Positions 1-5,367 of a stretch of 8,236 nucleotides of DNA are shown piece by piece. The translations under genes were made by a program, and so were the position numbers. The notes below the pieces were generated by a model. It searched no databases. It worked only from the letters and a program-made list of their open reading frames with translations, and was not told where the DNA came from. Numbering within the stretch: the first letter of the stretch is position 1; every line of letters begins with the position of its first letter. The DNA comes from Bacillota bacterium (GTDB lineage Bacteria > Bacillota_A > Clostridia > Clostridiales > Clostridiaceae): positions 1 to 8,236 of the forward strand of contig JAJXYA010000092.1 in the NCBI GenBank assembly GCA_021780795.1, read 5' to 3'.

Positions 1-888
1 GAGGATAGTGTATTAACTAAAGAAAAAGCAATTACTATTGGGAACATGTTAATGGAAAAAATAAGAGGTTTATCAAATTTGAAATTTAAGATAGGAATAG
101 GAAGAAAATACGATGTAAAAGGTTTTGTTAAATCTCACGATGAGGCTTTTAAAGCTGCACTTATTGCATCCAATGGATCTGTAATTTATTATGAAGATAT
201 TATTTTAGCAAATAGCAAAGCTGATGCATATATTTTTCATAAAGAGAAAGTTTTTTTAAACGATATTCTTATGGGAAATATTAAAAAGGCGGTAGAAACT
301 TTTAAGGATATATATCTATATATAATTAGTAATTATTGCGGAGATATTAATAGTGTAAAATCTAAGCTTATATATTTACTTTCTATAATAGATAAGAATT
401 TGCCATATAATTCAAATAAGTTAGATGAGGCTAGAGAGAAAGTTATTTTAAATATTTTAAGAACAAATGATAAAGATGAACTCAGACTTCAAATTTTTCA
501 GTTTTTATCTGATATTTGTGAAGAAGTAGAAAATCGAAAGAAAGGCGATAATAATCAAAGTATACCAATAATTCTAGATTATATAAATAATAATTATTAT
601 TATGATATATCATTAAAGGATGTGTCAAAAAATGTGAATTTTAGTTATAATTATTTGAGCAAATTCTTTAAAGATGAGATAGGAAAAAACTTTGTAGATT
701 ATCTTACAGAACTGAGGGTGGAAAAGTCTACGAAACTTTTAGCTAATAAAAGTTTAAGTGTTAAGGAGATATGTCAAAAAATTGGTTATAATGACCCTAA
801 CTATTACAGTAAAACCTTTAAAAGGGCTACAGGAATGACCCCTACGGAATACAGATTATTTATAAGTAAGGGAAGTTTAATTGATTAA
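1..888 (+). CDS. yesN: YesN-type AraC-family response regulator, C-terminal part (5' end outside window)
   Basis: DNA-binding response regulator, probably the cytoplasmic partner of a LytS-type histidine kinase. The frame is open from base 1 with no stop, so the ATG at 46 is probably internal and 295 codons of a longer gene are visible. The last ~100 residues form an AraC-type double helix-turn-helix: first HTH around visible residues 203-224, second around 253-285 with the family pattern KEICQKIGYND..YYSKTFKR..GMTPTEYR. The stretch around residues 30-60 (KIGIGRKYD...SHDEAFKAAL) resembles the degenerate GGDEF-like middle region of YesN/CdaR-type regulators. The receiver domain with its phospho-acceptor Asp should lie upstream. 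The gene ends at TAA 886-888, followed by its own terminator and then the sugar importer operon. This matches the XylFII-LytS-YesN / xylFGH order of C. beijerinckii, so activation of the downstream operon is the likely job (inference). The AraC family call is firm; the yesN name rests on context. Confidence 0.85.
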   Translation, partial: EDSVLTKEKAITIGNMLMEKIRGLSNLKFKIGIGRKYDVKGFVKSHDEAFKAALIASNGSVIYYEDIILANSKADAYIFHKEKVFLNDILMGNIKKAVETFKDIYLYIISNYCGDINSVKSKLIYLLSIIDKNLPYNSNKLDEAREKVILNILRTNDKDELRLQIFQFLSDICEEVENRKKGDNNQSIPIILDYINNNYYYDISLKDVSKNVNFSYNYLSKFFKDEIGKNFVDYLTELRVEKSTKLLANKSLSVKEICQKIGYNDPNYYSKTFKRATGMTPTEYRLFISKGSLID

Positions 889-932
889 GAATAAGCACAT
901 AAAAGCTATCTACTTATAGGAAATGGCTATTT

Positions 933-975
933 ATACAGAACTGTTTGGAGTGATCTAAATGTTCTGTATTTTTTT
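933..975 (+). terminator. Intrinsic terminator of the yesN-like gene
   Basis: Bases 933-941 (ATACAGAAC) pair perfectly with 961-969 (GTTCTGTAT), followed by seven T (969-975). Inside the loop, 944-948 (TTTGG) can pair with 955-959 (CTAAA, one G-T), extending the stem with a small internal bulge. It lies 45 bases after the stop codon and separates the regulator transcript from the importer promoter. Confidence 0.85.
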
Positions 976-978
976 ATC

Positions 979-990
979 GTAAAATTTTAC
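979..990 (+). promoter_or_regulatory. 12-bp perfect palindrome, possible distal regulator site
   Basis: GTAAAATTTTAC is a perfect palindrome just after the T-run of the upstream terminator. It resembles the GTAAA-TT-TTTAC core at 1020-1031 and begins 41 bp before it, close to four helical turns, so it could be a third, weaker operator on the same DNA face. In AT-rich DNA a 12-bp palindrome can also arise by chance. Confidence 0.35.
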
Positions 991-1019
991 TAAGGAATAT
1001 TATACAATTAATTATAAAG

Positions 1020-1059
1020 GTAAATTTTTACAGGAACATAGTAAATGATTACAGGGACA
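1020..1059 (+). promoter_or_regulatory. Tandem 19-bp direct repeats at 21-bp spacing, probable activator operator for the importer operon
   Basis: Copy 1 (1020-1038, GTAAATTTTTACAGGAACA) and copy 2 (1041-1059, GTAAATGATTACAGGGACA) match at 16 of 19 positions. Their starts are 21 bp apart, two helical turns, which places both on one DNA face. This is the usual layout for a dimeric AraC-type activator, and copy 2 overlaps the presumed -35 box, as at class II activation sites. The adjacent YesN-like regulator is the obvious candidate binder. Each copy also contains an inverted GTAA...TTAC element, so a CcpA-type site (flexible TGTAA-N-TTACA architecture described for clostridia) is an alternative. 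The repeat is seen directly; the binder is inferred. Confidence 0.65.
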
Positions 1060-1082
1060 AATTGTACTAATTGTATGATAAT
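1054..1082 (+). promoter_or_regulatory. Putative sigma-A promoter of the sugar importer operon
   Basis: A weak -35 GGGACA (1054-1059, 4 of 6 consensus) lies 17 bp from a -10 GATAAT (1077-1082, 5 of 6). TATGAT at 1074-1079 is an overlapping alternative -10. The poor -35, buried in the second operator repeat, suggests activator dependence. Transcription would begin near 1089, giving a leader of about 44 bases before the first gene. Confidence 0.5.
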
Positions 1083-1132
1083 TTAAATAAGTCCAAAATG
1101 CATTTAAACAAAATTATAGGGGGAGATTAACA

Positions 1133-2263
1133 ATGAAAAAATTCAAATTATGGCTTATAACAGGCTTAGTAATTTGCTCAACAGCATCATTTGTGGGTTG
1201 TGGAAATACTGCAAGCACAAGTACTGCAAGTAAAGATACCTCAAGCGCAAAGGCAAGTGTTGGTATTATTCTTCCAACAAAGGCTGAATCAAGATGGCCA
1301 ATGGCAGAAAAACAATTTAAAGAAGCAATACCTGGTGCAACAATTCTATACAGCAACGGTGATACCGCTACTGAAAAAACTAACGTTGAAAGTCTTATAT
1401 CAAAAGGCGTTAAAGTTATTGTTATCTGCCCACAAGATGGAACAGCAGCAGCGGCTGAAGTTGATGAAGCAAATGCCAAAGGTATCAAAGTTATTTCTTA
1501 CGATAGACTTATAATGAATACATCAAATGTTAACTATTACGTAACATTTGATAGCGTAGCTGTTGGTGCAGCTCAAGCTCAATATTTAGTTGATCAAGCT
1601 AAAGGTAAAGGTAATCACTTGTATTTATATGCTGGTGCTCTTTCTGATAATAATGCATTCTTGTTCTTCCAAGGCACTTGGAGTATTCTTCAACCAAAAA
1701 TTGCTGATGGCACATTCGTAATCGAAAACTCAAGTGTTGCAGATTCATTTAAGGATACAGCAACTCTTACACATGAACAATCAGCTAAAATTATTGGTCA
1801 AATTACAACAAACTGGGATCCTGCAACTGCTAAAACATTAGCACAAGCTAACTTAGCAAAAGCAACAGCAGATCAAAAAGGTGCTACTTATGTTCTTGCT
1901 CCAAACGATGACACATCACGTGCTATCACAGATTCATTTAGAGCAGACAAAGCAGTAACAGAAATTTATTCAACTGGGCAAGACTTTACACAAGCTTCAG
2001 TGCAATACATTGTAGATGGCAAACAAAGCATGACAGTTTGTAAAGCAGATAAAAGCCTTGTTAGCGACGTAAAAACAATAGTTGATGCAATTCAAGGTGA
2101 TACAAAGCCAGCAGATGTCGTAACAACATACAATAATGGTAGTATTGATGTTCCTTCAACAAAAGCTCCTTTAACTATAGTTAAAAAAGACAATGTTGAA
2201 GATGTTATCAAGTCTTCAGGATTGTACACATTAACTAATGGTACAGTTAATCCTGTAAAATAA
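1133..2263 (+). CDS. xylF: Sugar ABC transporter substrate-binding lipoprotein (XylF/ChvE type)
   Basis: Extracellular lipid-anchored receptor that captures a monosaccharide, most likely D-xylose, and hands it to the permease. The 376-residue product starts MKKFK, has a hydrophobic stretch at 5-20 and a lipobox FVGC with the modified Cys at 23. A Ser/Thr/Ala-rich linker to about residue 40 precedes the periplasmic-binding-protein fold (type I, Peripla_BP_4 style). Family-typical segments, recalled from ChvE/XylF, are SYDRLI (122-127), YYVTFDSVAVG (135-145), AGALSDNNAF (167-176), LAPNDDTSRAI (255-265) and STGQDF (280-285); Asp, Asn and Arg residues in these line the sugar pocket in relatives. 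The ATG is preceded by a G-rich ribosome site (AGGGGGAG, 1118-1125). It is first in the operon, 92 bp before the ATPase gene. Multi-sugar binding as in ChvE (glucose, galactose, arabinose) is a real alternative to xylose. Confidence 0.88.
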   Translation: MKKFKLWLITGLVICSTASFVGCGNTASTSTASKDTSSAKASVGIILPTKAESRWPMAEKQFKEAIPGATILYSNGDTATEKTNVESLISKGVKVIVICPQDGTAAAAEVDEANAKGIKVISYDRLIMNTSNVNYYVTFDSVAVGAAQAQYLVDQAKGKGNHLYLYAGALSDNNAFLFFQGTWSILQPKIADGTFVIENSSVADSFKDTATLTHEQSAKIIGQITTNWDPATAKTLAQANLAKATADQKGATYVLAPNDDTSRAITDSFRADKAVTEIYSTGQDFTQASVQYIVDGKQSMTVCKADKSLVSDVKTIVDAIQGDTKPADVVTTYNNGSIDVPSTKAPLTIVKKDNVEDVIKSSGLYTLTNGTVNPVK

Positions 2264-2295
2264 TCAACAATTAATTATTACTTATAAGAATTTAT

Positions 2296-2328
2296 AAGGG
2301 TACGATAATCTTAGATTATCATACCCTT
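2296..2328 (+). other. Intergenic hairpin between binding-protein and ATPase genes
   Basis: AAGGGTA (2296-2302) pairs with TACCCTT (2322-2328) and GATAATC (2304-2310) with GATTATC (2314-2320), separated by one C-A mismatch, with a TTA loop: 14 pairs in all. Only a broken T-rich tail follows, so full termination is unlikely. Such structures after the binding-protein gene of ABC operons commonly stabilise the upstream mRNA or allow partial read-through, giving more binding protein than ATPase or permease. That role is inferred. Confidence 0.65.
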
Positions 2329-2340
2329 CAACTTTAATTT

Positions 2341-2358
2341 AGGAGGCGAAAACTCTTG
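2341..2358 (+). promoter_or_regulatory. Ribosome binding site and TTG start of the ATPase gene
   Basis: AGGAGG at 2341-2346 is a perfect Shine-Dalgarno core nine bases before TTG (2356-2358). No ATG in frame sits near it, and translation from this TTG gives the expected N-terminus leading into the first nucleotide-binding domain. A TTG start is often less efficient than ATG, which would add to the drop in expression after the binding-protein gene. Confidence 0.8.
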
Positions 2359-3882
2359 AAAGATAATGATTATATCCTTGAAATGGACGATATTGGAAAA
2401 GTATTTCCTGGAGTTAAAGCATTAGATGGTGTAAATTTCAAAGTTAAACGTGGGGAAATTCATTGTTTAGTTGGTGAAAATGGTGCAGGAAAATCAACAT
2501 TAATGAAGGTTCTTTCAGGTGTTTATCCGGCAGGCACATATAGTGGAAGAATTATTTTAAATTCTTCTGAACAACATTATAAAGACATTTCTGATAGCGA
2601 AAAAGCCGGAATTGCTATAATATACCAAGAACTTGCTTTAATACCAGAACTCACAATTCATGAAAATATATTTTTTGGACATGAGCTCAAAAAAGGTCAG
2701 TTTATTGATTGGAATGAAACAGCTGTTAAAGCAAAAGAAACACTTGAAAAAATTGGCATGAACATCAGTCCAGAGACTAAGGTGAAAGATGTGGGGGTTG
2801 GAGTTCAACAGCTTGTTGAAATATGCAAGGCCTTATGTAAGAATGTTAAACTCTTGATTTTAGACGAACCAACAGCAGCACTTAGTGAAGTTGACTGTGA
2901 TAAATTGTTGCAAATTTTAAGAGATTTAAAAAAACACGGTGTAACTTGCATAATGATTTCTCATAAGCTTAGAGAAGTTATTTCTATTGCTGATACAATC
3001 ACAGTGTTAAGAGATGGAAAGACAATTGCATCAATTGATGCTACTCAACGCAAGGTTGAGGAAAGTGAAATAATTAAACATATGGTTGGTAGAGAGATAG
3101 AAGATGTTTATCCAAAAAGGAAAGATGTTAAGTTTGGAGATGTATTCTTTGAATTGAAAAATTGGACAGCTTTTGATCCTAACAAAGGGCGTGAAATTCT
3201 TCACAACATTGATTTTAATGTCCGCAAGGGTGAGATTGTTGGAATTGCTGGGCTTATGGGCGCAGGACGTACCGAAATGGCTCTAAGTATTTTTGGAAAT
3301 ACAAAGCATTATGATATAAAAGGTGAATTATACGTTAATGGAGTTAAAAAGAATTTGAACTTTTCTGAGAAAGCCATTAAAGAAAAAATAGCATATGTTA
3401 CCGAAGATAGAAAAGGCAATGGTCTTATATTAATTCAAGATATAAAATTTAACACGACTTTCTCAAATCTAAAACAATTAGTAAAAGGCTTATTTATTGA
3501 TGAAAATGAAGAAGTGAATGTTGCCAATAAGTTTTTTGACGAAGTTAAAATAAAAGCTCATTCTATAGAGCAAGTTGTTGGAACTTTATCTGGTGGAAAT
3601 CAACAGAAAGTTTCCTTAGCAAAATGGCTTTTTGCTGAACCAAATTTGCTGATTTTGGACGAGCCAACTCGTGGAATTGACGTTGGATCCAAGTTTGAAA
3701 TATATACAATTATGAATGAACTTGTTAAAAGAGGTATGAGCATTATAATGATCTCCTCGGAGTTACCGGAGATATTGGGTATGAGCGATAGAATATATGT
3801 TATGTCTGAAGGTACTATGACAGGTGTTATAGATGCTAAAGATGCAACAGAAGAAAAAATTATGGAAATGGCTACGGCCTAA
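2356..3882 (+). CDS. xylG: Sugar ABC transporter, double ATP-binding subunit (XylG/GguA type)
   Basis: Cytoplasmic ATPase that powers monosaccharide uptake. Its 508 residues hold two tandem nucleotide-binding domains, the usual size for the RbsA/XylG/MglA family. Domain 1: Walker A GENGAGKST (40-48), Q-loop YQE (90-92), a non-canonical signature region VGVGVQQLVEICKA (146-159), Walker B LLILDEPTAAL (166-176) and H-loop His203. Domain 2: altered Walker A GLMGAGRTE (299-307) with Arg in place of the catalytic Lys, canonical LSGGNQQKV (411-419), Walker B LLILDEPTRGID (431-442), and Ser468 where the H-loop His would be. This asymmetry, with one competent and one degenerate ATP site, is normal in the family. 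It ends 19 bp before the permease gene and is clearly co-transcribed with it. The exact sugar cannot be told from this subunit; the gguA/mmsA multiple-sugar type is the alternative name. Confidence 0.9.
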   Translation: MKDNDYILEMDDIGKVFPGVKALDGVNFKVKRGEIHCLVGENGAGKSTLMKVLSGVYPAGTYSGRIILNSSEQHYKDISDSEKAGIAIIYQELALIPELTIHENIFFGHELKKGQFIDWNETAVKAKETLEKIGMNISPETKVKDVGVGVQQLVEICKALCKNVKLLILDEPTAALSEVDCDKLLQILRDLKKHGVTCIMISHKLREVISIADTITVLRDGKTIASIDATQRKVEESEIIKHMVGREIEDVYPKRKDVKFGDVFFELKNWTAFDPNKGREILHNIDFNVRKGEIVGIAGLMGAGRTEMALSIFGNTKHYDIKGELYVNGVKKNLNFSEKAIKEKIAYVTEDRKGNGLILIQDIKFNTTFSNLKQLVKGLFIDENEEVNVANKFFDEVKIKAHSIEQVVGTLSGGNQQKVSLAKWLFAEPNLLILDEPTRGIDVGSKFEIYTIMNELVKRGMSIIMISSELPEILGMSDRIYVMSEGTMTGVIDAKDATEEKIMEMATA

Positions 3883-3889
3883 TATTTTG

Positions 3890-3904
3890 AGGAGGTATAT
3901 CATG
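3890..3904 (+). promoter_or_regulatory. Ribosome binding site fixing the permease start
   Basis: AGGAGG (3890-3895) lies six bases before ATG 3902-3904. The frame stays open upstream to an ATG at 3833 inside the ATPase gene, but that start would add 23 charged residues of overlapping sequence and has no comparable ribosome site. The ATG at 3902 is therefore preferred. Confidence 0.9.
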
Positions 3905-5074
3905 AAAGATTTAGGTAAATTACTTAGAAAAAATATACGTGAATATGGTATGTTTATTGCTTTGGCAGTGATTTTTATTTTATTTACAGTTCTAACAGAT
4001 GGTACATTTATTTCTCCAAATAATATATCAAATTTAATAGAGCAAACAGGGTATATAGCAGTGTTAGCTACAGGTATGACACTTGTAATTATTGTTCGCC
4101 AAATCGACTTGTCTGTTGGTTTTCTTTCTGGCTTTTTAGGAGCCATTGCTGCAATATTAATAACGAATTATAGTATACCAGTTGTTCCTGCAATTATTAT
4201 TATATTAGTTTTTGGTGCGGCTATTGGTTGGGTATACGGAATGTTGGTTGCTAAAGTGGGTATTCCAGCATTCGTTGTAACTCTCGCAGGTATGATATCT
4301 TTCCACGGTTTGCTCTTACTTGCTACCCAATCAGGTGGTACAATTAACATCACTAATAAGTTCTTCATTGAAATAGGTAATGGATTTATACCAAGCTGTG
4401 GAACAATTGCTGGATTTGATGCATCAACTGTCATCATTGGTTTAATTGGTATAATATTGTTCATTTATTCTCAAATTAAAGAGCGCAACACTAAGAAAAA
4501 ATATAATTTTGAGATTTTGCCAATGGCAATCTTTGTTATTAAACTTATTTTTATTTCTGCAATGATAGCAATATTATCACTTGTTTTAGCAAGTAATAAC
4601 GGTATTTCATGGACACTTGTTATTGTTCTTGTTGTTATTTTTATCTTCTCAACTGTATTAAACAAAACTGCAATTGGACGTCATATTTATGGCGTTGGTG
4701 GTAATCCAGAAGCAGCTGAACTTTCAGGTGTTAGTGTTACTAAAGTTTTAATATTGGTATTTGTTATTATGGAAACTTTAACAGCACTTTCAGGAATACT
4801 TTTTGCTTCAAGAATGCAAAGTGCTTCACCAACAGGTGGTACAGGTTTTGAGCTTTTAGCAATAGCTGGTGCATTCATCGGCGGATGTTCTGCAAATGGT
4901 GGTGTTGGTAAGGTTACAGGATCATTAATAGGTGCATTAGTTATGGCATCACTAACAAACGGTATGGATTTAATGGGACTTGGAAGTTCTGTTCAATATG
5001 TAATACAAGGTTTAATACTAGTTTTAGCTGTTATATTCGACATTATGACACGTAGGTCCCATTCAGGCAGCTGA
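3902..5074 (+). CDS. xylH: Sugar ABC transporter permease (XylH/GguB type)
   Basis: Integral membrane subunit forming the translocation path of the monosaccharide importer (BPD_transp_2 family). The 390-residue protein begins MKDLGKLLRK, a basic cytoplasmic head, followed by many hydrophobic segments, among them about 16-32, 50-66, 72-90, 94-114, 122-141, 176-190, 207-230, 236-252, 281-303, 317-333 and 366-381. Family signatures are RQIDLSVG (66-73) and GGNPEAAELSGVSV (266-279), the cytoplasmic loop contacting the ATPase. A charged loop at 191-202 (QIKERNTKKKYN) sits mid-protein, as in the longer XylH/GguB permeases compared with ~320-residue RbsC. It is the last gene of the operon, followed 69 bp later by a strong terminator. 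Family assignment is firm; xylose specificity comes from the regulator and binding-protein context. Confidence 0.9.
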   Translation: MKDLGKLLRKNIREYGMFIALAVIFILFTVLTDGTFISPNNISNLIEQTGYIAVLATGMTLVIIVRQIDLSVGFLSGFLGAIAAILITNYSIPVVPAIIIILVFGAAIGWVYGMLVAKVGIPAFVVTLAGMISFHGLLLLATQSGGTINITNKFFIEIGNGFIPSCGTIAGFDASTVIIGLIGIILFIYSQIKERNTKKKYNFEILPMAIFVIKLIFISAMIAILSLVLASNNGISWTLVIVLVVIFIFSTVLNKTAIGRHIYGVGGNPEAAELSGVSVTKVLILVFVIMETLTALSGILFASRMQSASPTGGTGFELLAIAGAFIGGCSANGGVGKVTGSLIGALVMASLTNGMDLMGLGSSVQYVIQGLILVLAVIFDIMTRRSHSGS

Positions 5075-5367
5075 TAATTTATAGAAACTTCAGCCCTTCG
5101 AACTTCAGAAGTGCCCCTGGGGGAAGCAAGATTTTCCATATACAAGCACTGTACTAAATTCATATATTTAGTACAGTGCTTTTTGATTATAGCAAATTAA
5201 ATCGGGAAATAATAATGAATGAAAATTGAACGTAGGTGAAATAATGACTACACCCCCAAAGAGTATGGTATGAAGTAAACATGTTATATTTTCGTTCAGA
5301 TGTATACAATACTTTGAAAAGTAATAAAATAAACCTTGAAAATAAAGATAGAAAGAGAAGATACAAT
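5075..5367 (+). other. Intergenic region between importer operon and Mur-ligase-like gene
   Basis: This stretch of almost 300 bases holds an unusually GC-rich patch (about 5087-5129) with AACTTCAG occurring twice at a 15-bp interval (5086-5093, 5101-5108), then the importer terminator (5144-5184), then AT-rich DNA. A TTGATT at 5183-5188 and AATAAT at 5211-5216 are too far apart for a convincing promoter, and no other sigma-A pair was clear. A ten-codon frame (5244-5273, MTTPPKSMV) with an AGGTGA before it is noted but unsupported. An in-frame ATG at 5281 would add 29 residues to the next gene but is judged less likely than 5368. Confidence 0.6.
5144..5184 (+). terminator. Strong intrinsic terminator of the sugar importer operon
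   Basis: Bases 5144-5159 (AAGCACTGTACTAAAT) and 5166-5181 (ATTTAGTACAGTGCTT) form a perfect 16-bp stem with a six-base loop, followed directly by T residues to 5184. It ends the three-gene importer transcript and separates it from the next unit. Confidence 0.92.

Noticed and set aside
1114..1488. Open frames on the - strand and in another + frame across the binding-protein gene (also 1191-1514 +)
   Set aside because: They lie wholly over a clearly coding lipoprotein gene, show no domain or ribosome site of their own, and are frame shadows.
2296..2345. Hairpin after the binding-protein gene as a full terminator
   Set aside because: It lacks a continuous T-run, and the ATPase and permease genes that follow must be expressed; no good promoter was seen between.
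2656..3840. Degenerate second ATP site of the ATPase (Arg in Walker A, Ser at H-loop) as a sign of damage
   Set aside because: The same changes are typical of the second nucleotide-binding domain in the RbsA/XylG/MglA family, so this is normal.
3833..3901. Upstream extension of the permease frame starting inside the ATPase gene
   Set aside because: The ATG at 3902 has a near-ideal AGGAGG, and the extra 23 residues are highly charged and absent from the family's usual N-terminus.
3763..4878. Several - strand open frames over the ATPase end and permease gene
   Set aside because: They are shadows of the permease gene; their hydrophobic character follows from reading its codons backwards.
5075..5367. 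Riboswitch or small RNA in the region before the ligase gene
   Set aside because: Apart from the terminator hairpin and a short GC-rich patch, no conserved riboswitch core or second terminator-antiterminator pair could be recognised.
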